This document shows positions 42,114 to 52,003 of a stretch of DNA of 64,000 nucleotides, piece after piece (within the stretch, counting starts at the first letter, position 1; each line of letters starts with the position of its first letter). Made by a program: the position numbers and the translations under genes. The notes under the pieces are model-generated. The model searched no databases. It was not told where the DNA came from and worked only from the letters and a program-made list of their open reading frames with translations. This DNA comes from JAHEZL01 sp046074525 (GTDB taxonomy: Bacteria > Bacteroidota > Bacteroidia > Flavobacteriales_C > GCA-002722245), in assembly GCA_046074525.1 (NCBI GenBank), contig JBJTOK010000055.1, positions 1 to 64,000 on the forward strand, written 5' to 3'.

Positions 42114-42596
42114 ATGATATCAGAAGAATTGATCCGACAGTTGGTGAACGAGAAAATTGAAGGGACCAATTATTTTCTGGTGGAAGCCAAGGTGAATGCT
42201 GGAAATAAGATCAGTGTTCTGGTCGACGGAAAGGAAGGAATTCCGATCAGCGACATAGTGGGAGTGAGCAGAAAGATTGAAGGTTCTTTGGATCGTGAAA
42301 AAGAAGATTTTGAGCTGATGGTTTCATCGCCAGGCCTCGACCAGCCTTTTAAGGTTTTGCCCCAGTACCTCAAGTACATCGGCAAAAAGGTAGAGGTAAA
42401 AACAGGCGACGGAAAGAAAATTCAGGGTGTCCTGATCAGTGCAGAAGAAGAAGGAATTGTGCTTGAAACCAGCGAAAAAGTGAAGTTGGAAGGGAAAAAG
42501 AAAAAAGTGCTGGAAGTAAAGAAACATGAATTAAGGTTTGGCGCCAAGGAGGCGTCACAGAGAATAAATGAATGTAAAGTAGTTATTACTTTTTAA
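42114..42596 (+). CDS. rimP: Ribosome maturation factor RimP
   Basis: 160 aa. GTNYFLVEAKVNAGNKISVLVDG and FELMVSSPGLDQPFK are the RimP N-terminal and hinge motifs; the Sm-like C-terminal domain spans about residues 85-155. It assists 30S subunit assembly. nusA follows after 11 nt, the usual rimP-nusA-infB order. Confidence 0.94.
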   Translation: MISEELIRQLVNEKIEGTNYFLVEAKVNAGNKISVLVDGKEGIPISDIVGVSRKIEGSLDREKEDFELMVSSPGLDQPFKVLPQYLKYIGKKVEVKTGDGKKIQGVLISAEEEGIVLETSEKVKLEGKKKKVLEVKKHELRFGAKEASQRINECKVVITF

Positions 42597-42607
42597 ACAG
42601 AGGTGCT

Positions 42608-43849
42608 ATGGAACAGCAAATTGGATTGATAGACTCGTTTCAGGAGTTTAAAGAATTTAAAAACATCGATCGTGAGACGATGATGAGTATTTTGGAAGAT
42701 GTTTTCAGAAACATGCTCCAGAAGAAATATGGCTCTGATGATAATTATGATATCATCGTTAACATCGATAAGGGTGACCTTGAGGTGTGGAGAAACCGTA
42801 CCATTGTTGAAAATGGTGAAGTGGAAGATGATAACCGTGAAATCGCTTATTCTGACGCTATAAAAATTGAACCCGACTTTGAAGTAGGTGAAGAGGTGTC
42901 TGAAGAGGTGAAGCTTGAAGACTTCGGTCGCCGTGCGGTTTTGGCTGTTCGCCAAAACCTTATCTCGCGAGTTCTCGATCTTGAAAAGGATGATCTGTAC
43001 AAAAAATACAAAGATAAAGTGGGGCAGATTGTTGCTGGTGAAGTTTACCAGGTGTGGAAGAGAGAAATCCTTATTCTTGATGATGAAGAAAATGAATTGA
43101 TCCTCCCTAAATCAGAGCAAATCCCAACTGATTATTTCAAAAAAGGTGACACCGTTCGTGCCGTGGTACTGAAGGTGGATATGAAAAACAACAACCCTGT
43201 GATCATCTTGTCCAGAACCTCTTCTGTGTTCCTTGAAAGATTGTTCGAACAGGAAGTTCCTGAAATTTACGACGGCCTCATCACCATTAAGAGAATTGTT
43301 CGTGTGCCGGGTGAAAGAGCGAAAGTGGCTGTTGAATCTTATGATGAAAGAATTGATCCGGTTGGAGCTTGCGTGGGTATGAAAGGTTCCAGAATTCACG
43401 GCATCGTTCGTGAATTGGGTAACGAAAACATCGACGTAATCAACTTCTCCGATAACGATGCAGTATTTATCCAGAGAGCTTTGAGCCCTGCGAAAATTAC
43501 TTCTATCCAATTGAGAAATGAAGAAAAACGTGCTGAGGTTTACCTTAAACCTGACCAGGTTTCCCTGGCTATTGGTAAAGGTGGTTTCAACATTAAGCTT
43601 GCCGGTAAACTGGTGGGTTATGAAATTGATGTATACAGAGATACCGACCAAGACGTGGAAGATGTTCGTCTTGACGAGTTCAAAGATGAAATCGAAGACT
43701 GGGTATTGCAGGAATTGAAAAACATCGGTTGTGACACAGCCCGCAGCGTACTTGATCTTTCCGTTCAGGATCTCGTGAAGAGAACCGACCTCGAGGAAGA
43801 AACAGTAGTAGAGGTAATGAACATCCTTAAATCAGAATTTGAATCGTAG
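42608..43849 (+). CDS. nusA: Transcription termination/antitermination factor NusA
   Basis: 413 aa. N-terminal RNA-polymerase-binding domain (1-130), S1 domain (about 135-205), two KH domains with VGACVGMKGSRIHGI and LAIGKGGFNIKLA loops, and a short C-terminal helix-hairpin-helix part (DVEDVRLDEF onwards). It modulates pausing, termination and antitermination. Shorter than E. coli NusA by lacking one acidic repeat, as common outside proteobacteria. infB follows after 39 nt. Confidence 0.95.
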   Translation: MEQQIGLIDSFQEFKEFKNIDRETMMSILEDVFRNMLQKKYGSDDNYDIIVNIDKGDLEVWRNRTIVENGEVEDDNREIAYSDAIKIEPDFEVGEEVSEEVKLEDFGRRAVLAVRQNLISRVLDLEKDDLYKKYKDKVGQIVAGEVYQVWKREILILDDEENELILPKSEQIPTDYFKKGDTVRAVVLKVDMKNNNPVIILSRTSSVFLERLFEQEVPEIYDGLITIKRIVRVPGERAKVAVESYDERIDPVGACVGMKGSRIHGIVRELGNENIDVINFSDNDAVFIQRALSPAKITSIQLRNEEKRAEVYLKPDQVSLAIGKGGFNIKLAGKLVGYEIDVYRDTDQDVEDVRLDEFKDEIEDWVLQELKNIGCDTARSVLDLSVQDLVKRTDLEEETVVEVMNILKSEFES

Positions 43850-43888
43850 TCACCACTTTAAATTCTATAAAGAACAGTAAAATAAAAT

Positions 43889-46522
43889 ATGGATCAAGTC
43901 CAGCCAACACGATTAAGTAAAGTAGCCCGGGAGTTTAATCTCGGGTTAAATACTGTTGTGGAGTTCCTTTCTTCAAAGGGCTTTGCAATAGATTCGAATC
44001 CTAATACCAAGATTACTTCGCAGATGCACCAGCTGCTTGTGGAGGAATTCCAGTCGGATAAAACCCTTAAGGAAAGATCGGAGAAAGTTGTTGTTGGCAA
44101 GGACAAGAAGGAAACCATTGTACTGCAACCTACCAAGGAGCAGAAAGTGGAAGAACCAAAAGAAGAAATTTTTAAGCGACAAAAGGAGAATATTGAAGTT
44201 AAGGTAGTGGGTAAAATTGATCTTCAGAAAGAGGCTCCCGCTGCTCCTTCGCCTGCTCCTGCTCCTGAACCTGAAGCTCCTGTTGTGGATGCTGCACCTG
44301 TGGCCGCTCCTCCTCAGGAGGAAAGTCCGAAGCCTGAAACACCTCCAGTGGCTGAAGATGAATATTTCCGTGCTAAGGCTGATAAAATCGACGGTCCGAA
44401 AGTAGTTGGAAGAATAGAACTACCGAAGGAAATTGAAAAGAAGAAAGCACCTGTTGCCTCGTCAAAAGGCCAGGATTTCAATAAAAAGAAAAGGGAAAGA
44501 ATACAGAAAACACCTGTTCAGGGTGTGAATATACCGCCATCAGGCGCTCCGAATCGCGGTCCGCAAAAAGGGAAACCGCAGGGAGGACCAGGTGGTCCTA
44601 AAAAGACATTCAAACCTGAGCTTACCGAAGATCAGATTCAGCAACAGGTGAAGGAAACTCTTGCGCGATTAAGCGCAGGTAAACAAAAGAATAAGGGGGC
44701 GAAATTCCGTAGGTTGAAGAGAGATGAGGCGGGACAGAGAATACAGGATGAGCTCGATAAACAGGAACAGGAAAAATCAATATTGAAGGTAACAGAATTC
44801 GTTTCTGCCAATGAACTCGCCAACATGATGGGAGTTTCGGTGAACGAAATTATCTCTACCTGTTTGAGTTTGGGTCTGTTCGTCTCTATTAACCAGCGTC
44901 TCGATGCTGAAACGCTCAGCATTGTTGCCGAGGAATTTGGCTTCAAGGTTGAATTTGTAAGTGCCGACGCCCAGGTTGATGTAGAAGAAGAAGTATATGA
45001 AGATGATATTCACCGCGCGCCGATTGTGACCGTAATGGGTCACGTCGATCATGGTAAAACGTCTTTGCTTGACTACATCCGTAAAGAAAACGTGGTGGCC
45101 GGTGAAGCCGGAGGTATTACTCAGCACATTGGTGCTTATTCGGTGAAACTGAAAGACGGACAAATCATTACTTTCCTCGATACTCCTGGTCACGAAGCCT
45201 TTACAGCGATGAGGGCGCGTGGTGCTAAAGTAACCGACTTGGCAATTATCGTAATTGCTGCGGATGATGCCATCATGCCACAAACAACAGAGGCCATCAA
45301 TCACGCTCAGGCGGCGGGAGTTTCCATGATTTTTGCCATCAACAAAATTGATAAACCGGGTGCAAACCCTGATAAAATAAAGGAACAGCTGGCCAATATG
45401 AACATCCTTGTGGAAGACTGGGGCGGTAAATTCCAATGCCAGCATATTTCTGCTAAAAAAGGAATTGGTATCGAGGAACTCCTTGATAAAGTTTTGGTTG
45501 AGGCTGAACTGATGGATCTCAAAGCTTCTCCTGATAAGCTGGCCAAAGGAACTGTTATTGAATCTTCTCTCGATAAAGGAAGAGGTTACGTAGCTACTGT
45601 TTTGGTACAGAATGGTACAATGAAAGTGGGGGATATCGTTTTGGTGGGTTGTTTCTATGGGAAAGTGAAAGCGATGTTCAATGAGCGCGGTCACCGCGTG
45701 GATCAGGCCGGACCGTCAACACCAGTTCAAATCCTTGGTATCACAGGTGCTCCGCAGGCTGGAGATCACTTCACCGTGATGAAGGACGAGAGAGAGGCGA
45801 AGGAAGTGGCTACAAAAAGATTACAGTTGCAGCGTGAACAGGGCATCCGTACACGCCGACATATTACACTCGATGAAATCGGCCGTCGTATCGCTATTGG
45901 CGACTTCCAGGAATTGAATGTTATCGTTAAAGGTGACGTGGATGGTTCTATCGAGGCGCTCTCCGATTCATTATTGAAATTGTCTACAGACCAGATTCAG
46001 ATCAATGTTATTCATAAATCTGTTGGTCAGGTTTCCGAATCTGACGTATTGCTGGCTTCGGCTTCCAATGCGATCATTATTGGTTTCCAGGTTCGTCCTT
46101 CTGCAGGTGCACGTAAACTTGCTGAACAGGAAGATATTGAAATCCGCTTGTACTCGATTATCTACAATGCCATCAATGAATTGAAAGATGCGATGGAAGG
46201 TATGTTGAAACCGAAAATCGAAGAGAAAGTGGTGGGTAATATGGAAGTTCGTGAAGCATTCAAAATCACGAAAGTGGGTACTGTTGCCGGTTGCTATGTT
46301 ACCGATGGTAAGATCAGCAGAAAGAACAAGATTCGCCTCATCCGCGATGGTATTGTGATTTACTCAGGAGAGCTGGGCTCGCTGAAACGATTTAAAGAAG
46401 ATGTGAAAGAAGTGACGACAGGTTACGAATGCGGATTGAATATCACTAACTTCAATGATATCAAACCAGGCGATGTAATTGAGGCTTACGAAGAAGTTGA
46501 AGTAAAACAAAAACTCGGATAG
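43889..46522 (+). CDS. infB: Translation initiation factor IF-2
   Basis: 877 aa. The IF2-N helix-rich start (LSKVAREFNLGLNTVVEFLSSKG) is followed by a long low-complexity Pro/Ala/Lys/Glu linker (about 80-250), then the G domain with GHVDHGKT (G1), DTPGHEAF (G3), NKID (G4) and SAKKGIG (G5), and beta-barrel domains II-IV. It places initiator tRNA on the 30S subunit. A terminator follows. Confidence 0.97.
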   Translation: MDQVQPTRLSKVAREFNLGLNTVVEFLSSKGFAIDSNPNTKITSQMHQLLVEEFQSDKTLKERSEKVVVGKDKKETIVLQPTKEQKVEEPKEEIFKRQKENIEVKVVGKIDLQKEAPAAPSPAPAPEPEAPVVDAAPVAAPPQEESPKPETPPVAEDEYFRAKADKIDGPKVVGRIELPKEIEKKKAPVASSKGQDFNKKKRERIQKTPVQGVNIPPSGAPNRGPQKGKPQGGPGGPKKTFKPELTEDQIQQQVKETLARLSAGKQKNKGAKFRRLKRDEAGQRIQDELDKQEQEKSILKVTEFVSANELANMMGVSVNEIISTCLSLGLFVSINQRLDAETLSIVAEEFGFKVEFVSADAQVDVEEEVYEDDIHRAPIVTVMGHVDHGKTSLLDYIRKENVVAGEAGGITQHIGAYSVKLKDGQIITFLDTPGHEAFTAMRARGAKVTDLAIIVIAADDAIMPQTTEAINHAQAAGVSMIFAINKIDKPGANPDKIKEQLANMNILVEDWGGKFQCQHISAKKGIGIEELLDKVLVEAELMDLKASPDKLAKGTVIESSLDKGRGYVATVLVQNGTMKVGDIVLVGCFYGKVKAMFNERGHRVDQAGPSTPVQILGITGAPQAGDHFTVMKDEREAKEVATKRLQLQREQGIRTRRHITLDEIGRRIAIGDFQELNVIVKGDVDGSIEALSDSLLKLSTDQIQINVIHKSVGQVSESDVLLASASNAIIIGFQVRPSAGARKLAEQEDIEIRLYSIIYNAINELKDAMEGMLKPKIEEKVVGNMEVREAFKITKVGTVAGCYVTDGKISRKNKIRLIRDGIVIYSGELGSLKRFKEDVKEVTTGYECGLNITNFNDIKPGDVIEAYEEVEVKQKLG

Positions 46523-46540
46523 GGTTTTTGCAGATGATAA

Positions 46541-46574
46541 AAAAAAGGGCGGAGTTTTTACTCCGCCCTTTTTT
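46541..46574. terminator. Terminator between infB and the convergent SPOR gene
   Basis: aaaaaagggcggagt pairs over 15 bp with actccgcccttttt and one more t around tttt. Convergent use is likely, because the SPOR gene ends 23 nt away. Confidence 0.92.
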
Positions 46575-46596
46575 GTCTGAATCAAGTTTCAATAGA

Positions 46597-47049
46597 TTAT
46601 TTACAATCCTCCAGATATATAGTGTCAATATAATCCACCACCACAAAGCAATTAGGGAAGTTCGCCTGAATTTCTTTTTTCAGTTTCTCAGCTTCAAATT
46701 TTGTTCTGCAATTGCCCACACGCACTTTCCAGTTGGGTTGCTCCCAAATATTATAAGCGCGGATGTCAGGATAGTTAGATAGGAAGCGGATTTGATCATG
46801 ACTCGCTTTTTCACGGCTACCCGTTCCGGCCGCTGAAAAAATCTGCACTCTATAGCCTTTTACAAGGTGTGGACATTTTTTCTTATTGATACTTACATGC
46901 TTTTTTAAAAGCTCGTTTACCTGTTCATCGCCATAAATTACCACGTCGCCACTTTTTTGCTGATTTCCGGAATCAGTGCCTTTTTCATCTTCCTGTGCAA
47001 AGGCAAAGGATGTAGTGAGGAGGAGAAGGAGAGAAAGTATTTTGGTCAT
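46597..47049 (-). CDS. SPOR-domain protein
   Basis: 150 aa from the ATG at 47049 (MTKILSLLLLLTTSFAFAQ signal). Residues 75-150 (VKGYRVQIFSAAGTGSREKA; NWKVRVGNCRTKFEAEKLKKEI) form a SPOR domain, which binds denuded glycan strands of septal peptidoglycan. It is therefore exported and likely linked to cell division or envelope maintenance. A longer frame would start at 47070. Confidence 0.85.
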   Translation of the reverse strand: MTKILSLLLLLTTSFAFAQEDEKGTDSGNQQKSGDVVIYGDEQVNELLKKHVSINKKKCPHLVKGYRVQIFSAAGTGSREKASHDQIRFLSNYPDIRAYNIWEQPNWKVRVGNCRTKFEAEKLKKEIQANFPNCFVVVDYIDTIYLEDCK

Positions 47050-47070
47050 AATCAGGTATTTTGAATTCAA

Positions 47071-47393
47071 GAATGAATTATTTCAGCACAAAAATAACAG
47101 TCTATAATTATGCCAGAGATAAATTTTTCTTTTTTTTCATCAACACGTAGTTCAAAAAATAAATTAACAAAAATTAAACTTTAAAAAGGGAAACATTTGA
47201 GTGTTTTTTTTTCTGTTTTCCCTTATTTTTTAGGTGTTATGGAAGGACGAAATGTTTTTTTCTTATTTAGAATCATTTTAAATTATCATTGTGTCATTGT
47301 TTTGTCATCCAAACCCGATGCGAGGAATTAGGATTATTATAAATTTGTCACAAGCTAAGAACGGCTTGGTTTATTAAAGATCAAAGAGGATCA
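47071..47393 (+). other. 323-nt gap ahead of the act operon
   Basis: AT-rich, no gene. It carries the operon promoter at 47340-47347 and a leader of about 40 nt, plus on the other side the SPOR gene promoter region. Nothing else stands out. Confidence 0.6.
47340..47347 (+). promoter_or_regulatory. -7 promoter element of the act-cox operon
   Basis: TAAATTTG matches TAnnTTTG. A good -33 TTG at the usual distance is not seen. Start would fall near 47353. Confidence 0.5.
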
Positions 47394-48701
47394 ATGAATT
47401 TATATAAAAGAACAATGAGACGAATCTCATCTATCTCTTCCCTCCTAATTTTATTGGCGTTCACAGTATTTTCCACGTCCAATAGCTTTGCCCAGGATGC
47501 AAAAGCGGGAGAAAAACTATTTAAAGCTAATTGTGCTGTTTGTCACGCCTGGGAAGGTCCGGGAACTGGCCCAGCCTTGAAAGGCGTTACTGAACGCGTC
47601 AAAAAAGGAGCTTTTGCTGACGTTGATTCCTGGTTGAAAGCCTGGATCAAAGACAACAACAAAGTAAGAGCAGGTGGCGACGCTTACGGAAATGAAATTT
47701 TTGCAAAATACAATAAGGTATCGATGAGCACCTTCGGGCATTTGTCTGATGATGATCTGACGAATGTTGTCGCTTTCTTGTATAAAGGACCTGAGCCAAA
47801 AGTTGACAATGAAACCGGTAAAACAGCTGGTGCTCCTGTGGAAACGGAGGAAGAGGGTGATGGAGATCTTTGGATGATTCTTATTGTTCTTACTGTTGCT
47901 ACTTTAATCATTATTATTTTCTCAGGTGTTAACCGCTCTATCAGAAATGCTGTTAACAGGAAAGAAGGTCGCGCTGAAGAAGATGGGAAATCTTTCTGGG
48001 AAGCTACAGTTTCCTGGATGCAATCACACAAAAAACTGAGCAGTATTATCGGATTTTTCCTGGTGCTGACTCTCGCTAAAATAGGTTGGGATGCATTGAT
48101 CGGAATCGGTGTTTACGAAGGCTATCAGCCAAAACAACCAATTGCTTTCCCTCACGACTTGCACGCAGGTAAAAACGAAATCGACTGTAAATACTGTCAC
48201 TCTGCTGCACGCACAAGTAAAACTGCAGGTATCCCTTCAGCTAACGTGTGTATGAATTGTCACCGTGCTATCACCAAAGGAAGCAGAAGTGAAGGAACTG
48301 AAATCAAAAAACTTTACGATTATATCGGATGGAATCCTGATTCTATGAAATACATGACTCCTGATGGAAAAATCAAAAATGATACTATGATCGAATGGGT
48401 GAAGGTGCATGTACTTCCTGACTTCGTTTACTTCAACCACTCTCAGCACGTAGAGGTAGGTAAAGTAGCTTGTCAGAAATGCCACGGTGAAGTTCAGAAT
48501 ATGGCAGAGGTTAAACAGTTCTCTGACTTAACTATGGGCTGGTGCGTTAACTGTCACCGCGAAACCGAAGTTAATTTCGCTGGTAACGACTACTACATCA
48601 AAATCCACGAAGACGCTAAGAAAGAATTCAAGCACAAAAAAGACTTCAAGTTCACAGTTGATAAGATTGGTGGGTTGGAATGTGCTAAATGTCACTATTA
48701 A
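47394..48701 (+). CDS. actA: Alternative complex III subunit A, fused cytochrome c
   Basis: 435 aa. After the signal (ending SFAQ) comes a monoheme domain (CAVCH, 47-51), a membrane segment near residues 155-175, another near 210-230, and a C-terminal multiheme part with CKYCH (265), CMNCH (286), CQKCH (360), CVNCH (384) and CAKCH (430). The pentaheme part is typical ActA; the N-terminal monoheme domain makes six haems in all. It relays electrons within the quinol:cytochrome c/oxygen oxidoreductase. Confidence 0.88.
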   Translation: MNLYKRTMRRISSISSLLILLAFTVFSTSNSFAQDAKAGEKLFKANCAVCHAWEGPGTGPALKGVTERVKKGAFADVDSWLKAWIKDNNKVRAGGDAYGNEIFAKYNKVSMSTFGHLSDDDLTNVVAFLYKGPEPKVDNETGKTAGAPVETEEEGDGDLWMILIVLTVATLIIIIFSGVNRSIRNAVNRKEGRAEEDGKSFWEATVSWMQSHKKLSSIIGFFLVLTLAKIGWDALIGIGVYEGYQPKQPIAFPHDLHAGKNEIDCKYCHSAARTSKTAGIPSANVCMNCHRAITKGSRSEGTEIKKLYDYIGWNPDSMKYMTPDGKIKNDTMIEWVKVHVLPDFVYFNHSQHVEVGKVACQKCHGEVQNMAEVKQFSDLTMGWCVNCHRETEVNFAGNDYYIKIHEDAKKEFKHKKDFKFTVDKIGGLECAKCHY

Positions 48702-48728
48702 TATTACAGGTCTCTTATATAGTTAACT

Positions 48729-51700
48729 ATGACGGAAACTAAGAAATACTGGAAAGGGCTGGACGAGCTTACCGCAGCGCCTCAATTTGTAGAGCAAAGT
48801 CAGAAAGAATTTGCTGAACACATTCCAGTAGATAAATTTTTAAGCGACAACGAAGCTGTTGAAAGCAAAACACACAGAAGGGATTTCTTGAAATACCTTG
48901 GATTCAGCATCACTGCTGCTTCCCTTGCTGCCTGCGAAACTCCTGTAACCAAGGCTATTCCTTACCTGAACAAGCCGGAAGAGGTTACTCCAGGTGTTGC
49001 CAACTACTACGCTTCTACTTATTTTGATGGTTATGATTTCGCCGGTATTGTGGTGAAAACAAGAGAAGGTCGTCCTATCTTCATCAAAGGAAACAAGCAT
49101 TCTGAAATAACTGGTGGCGCTATCAACCCAAGGGTGAACGCTTCTGTACTCGAATTATACGATGCCAAAAGAGGTAAAGCTCCAGCTAAAAAAGCAGGGG
49201 CAAGCTGGAAAAAAGGGTTGGAGTGGAGCACAGTAGACAATGATATTACTGCTCAGCTGGCTGCTACAAAAGGAAAAATTGTTGTACTCACAGGAACCCT
49301 GATGAGTCCTTCATCTGAAAGAGCTATCGCTGAATTTACAGCAAAGTATCCTGGTGCCGAGCACGTGGTATATGACCCGATCTCCAGCTCAGGTATCTTG
49401 AGCGCCAACTCAATGATGTTTGGCAAAAGCGTTATTCCTGCTTACCGCTTCAATGAAGCAAAAGTGGTGGTAGGCATCAGTGCCGATTTCCTTGCAGGCT
49501 GGCAAAATGCTAACCAGTACGCAGCACAATATGGTGAACGAAGAAAACCAGACGGCGCTTGGATGTCGAAACATTTCCAGTTTGAAACAAAAATGTCCCT
49601 TACCGGTTCTAACGCCGATGTAAGAGCAACTATAAAGCCATCTGAGCAAGGTGTTGCTGCTGCTTACTTGTTGAAGGCCGTAGGTGGTGATGTTTCCGTT
49701 CCTGCTGGTCTTACTGCAGACGCAAAGAAAAAATTAGATAAAGCTGCCAATGAACTGAAAGCTGCTAAAGGTGCTTCCCTCGTAGTTTGTGGAAGCAACG
49801 ACAGTGGCGTTCAATTATTGGTAAATGCTATCAACCAACAATTAAACAACTATGGTACTACTATAGATGTTAATGCTGGTCTCAATATCAGAAAAGGAAG
49901 CGATGCTAACTTTGCCGGACTCGTTACTACTATGTCTGCTGGTGAAGTTGGTGCAATCATCATCGCTGGTGTAAACCCTGTTTACTCTTCTCCTGCGAAA
50001 ATCGGAGACAAGGGAAGCAACTTCAAAACAGCTTTGTCTAAAGTTAAACTGAAGGTTTACCTGGGCGACAGATTGGATGAAACTGGTGCTGAGTGTGATT
50101 TTATCCTTCCTGATAACCACTATCTGGAATCATGGAATGACTACAATCCTTCAAAAGGATATTATAACATAGCACAACCTGCTATCAACAAATTGTTTTC
50201 TACCCGCCAATGGCAGGAAAGTATCCTGGCTTTCGCCGGAAACTCGGCTTCGTTTGGAGATTATATCCAGTCTACCTGGTTGAGTGCCGGTGTGGTTTCT
50301 GGTGCTGTTGCATGGAATGAAGCTGTTCAGAATGGTGTGTATGTTGGCACCGCTGCTCCTGTAGTAGTTACTGAAGATGCTAAAGAAGCTGCTCCTAAAG
50401 CTGCTGCTGTTGATGCTTCAATGACTGCTGCTGCGGTTTCTGTAGCTAACACCGCTATCGATTTAAAGAAAATTGCTTCCGAGCAGAAGGCTTCTTCTGA
50501 ATGGGAGTTGGAATTATATACCAAAGCTGGTATGGGCGATGGCCGTCATGCCCTCAACCCATGGTTGCAGGAATTGCCGGATCCTATCACTAAAGTGACC
50601 TGGGATAACTATGCTACCATGCACCCTGAAGATGTGAAAGAAGTATTCGGTATCACTGCTGAAGGATACGATGGATTCAATGAATTATACCTTGGTGAAA
50701 AGTATCCTGCAAAGGTGATTACTGTAACTGCTTCCAATGGCGTTGAAGTTCAGGTTCCAGTGTTCCCATTGCCTGGCCAGGCCAGAAAAACTATTTCTAT
50801 TGCCTTGGGTTACGGAAGATCTATTACTTCTGGATTGTCAAGAGAAGAATGGCAAGGTGGATTGTACAAGGAAGGTGCTTTGATTGGGGTGAATGCATTT
50901 CCATTGATCTCTAATAATTTCCAGTACAGCAATACTGTTAAGATTGCCAAAACTGACATTACTTATCCTATTGCCACTACTCAAACCCACCATACTATGA
51001 TGGGTAGAAAGATAGTGAACGAAACTACACTCAAGACTTTCCAGGATCAGAAAGGAAAAGCGAAAGATAAAAACGGATACAACGAACAGGAATACCTCAA
51101 GGATACTTACGGTCAGAAGAAAAAACCTGCTGAACTCGACTTGTGGGAAGATCAGGGTATCGGTCTAGGCCACCGTTGGGGTATGGTAATCGACCTGAGT
51201 ACTTGTATTGGCTGTGGCGCTTGTGCTACTGCTTGTCAGAGCGAGAACAACGTTCCGGTTGTAGGTAAGGATGAGGTTAGAAGAAGTCGTGAAATGCACT
51301 GGATCAGAATTGACCGTTATTTCTCGTCTACACTCAACGAAAAGAAAATTACTAATCTGGATCAGCTGAACTCTATCGCTGAATACCATACTGCTGAAGT
51401 TCCTGATGCTGAACCACAGGTTGTTTTCCAACCGGTAATGTGTCAGCACTGTAACCATGCACCTTGCGAAACCGTTTGTCCGGTTGCCGCTACAACACAC
51501 TCTCAGGAAGGATTGAACCAGATGGCTTATAACCGTTGCATCGGTACAAGATACTGTGCAAACAACTGTCCTTTCAAAGTAAGAAGATTCAACTGGTTCC
51601 AATACGATACACTGAACCTCACTCAATACCCAGACTTCAACAAGGTGAACCCTGCGCACGATGACCTCGGCCGTATGGTACTGAATCCTGATGTTGTTGT

Positions 51701-51983
51701 TAGATCAAGAGGTGTTATTGAAAAATGTTCAATGTGTGTTCAAAGAATTCAGTTGGGTAAACTGGATGCGAAAAAAGCGGGTCACGCAGTGGAAGACGGA
51801 GCTATAGAAACAGCTTGCGCCGAGGCTTGTCCTACACACGCTATCAAGTTTGGAGATTTGAACGACACCAACTCCTACGTTAGCAAAGCTTCTCAGGAAG
51901 AAAGAAGTTATGTCTTGCTGGAAGAGGTAGGTGTTAAACCAAATGTCTATTACCAGACAAAAGTTAGAAACATAGAAGCTTAA
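48729..51983 (+). CDS. actB: Alternative complex III subunit B (molybdopterin-like and Fe-S protein)
   Basis: 1084 aa. A Tat-type motif HRRDFLKYLGF near residue 50 is followed by a molybdopterin oxidoreductase-like region that in ActB lacks cofactor, and a C-terminal ferredoxin-like part with CIGCGACATAC, CQHCNHAPCETVC, CIGTRYCANNC and a CSMC plus CAEACP set for four clusters. It is anchored to the periplasmic face and passes electrons towards ActA/ActE. It starts 27 nt after actA. Confidence 0.92.
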   Translation: MTETKKYWKGLDELTAAPQFVEQSQKEFAEHIPVDKFLSDNEAVESKTHRRDFLKYLGFSITAASLAACETPVTKAIPYLNKPEEVTPGVANYYASTYFDGYDFAGIVVKTREGRPIFIKGNKHSEITGGAINPRVNASVLELYDAKRGKAPAKKAGASWKKGLEWSTVDNDITAQLAATKGKIVVLTGTLMSPSSERAIAEFTAKYPGAEHVVYDPISSSGILSANSMMFGKSVIPAYRFNEAKVVVGISADFLAGWQNANQYAAQYGERRKPDGAWMSKHFQFETKMSLTGSNADVRATIKPSEQGVAAAYLLKAVGGDVSVPAGLTADAKKKLDKAANELKAAKGASLVVCGSNDSGVQLLVNAINQQLNNYGTTIDVNAGLNIRKGSDANFAGLVTTMSAGEVGAIIIAGVNPVYSSPAKIGDKGSNFKTALSKVKLKVYLGDRLDETGAECDFILPDNHYLESWNDYNPSKGYYNIAQPAINKLFSTRQWQESILAFAGNSASFGDYIQSTWLSAGVVSGAVAWNEAVQNGVYVGTAAPVVVTEDAKEAAPKAAAVDASMTAAAVSVANTAIDLKKIASEQKASSEWELELYTKAGMGDGRHALNPWLQELPDPITKVTWDNYATMHPEDVKEVFGITAEGYDGFNELYLGEKYPAKVITVTASNGVEVQVPVFPLPGQARKTISIALGYGRSITSGLSREEWQGGLYKEGALIGVNAFPLISNNFQYSNTVKIAKTDITYPIATTQTHHTMMGRKIVNETTLKTFQDQKGKAKDKNGYNEQEYLKDTYGQKKKPAELDLWEDQGIGLGHRWGMVIDLSTCIGCGACATACQSENNVPVVGKDEVRRSREMHWIRIDRYFSSTLNEKKITNLDQLNSIAEYHTAEVPDAEPQVVFQPVMCQHCNHAPCETVCPVAATTHSQEGLNQMAYNRCIGTRYCANNCPFKVRRFNWFQYDTLNLTQYPDFNKVNPAHDDLGRMVLNPDVVVRSRGVIEKCSMCVQRIQLGKLDAKKAGHAVEDGAIETACAEACPTHAIKFGDLNDTNSYVSKASQEERSYVLLEEVGVKPNVYYQTKVRNIEA

Positions 51984-52003
51984 TATTTAAAAATACTGAG
52001 AGA

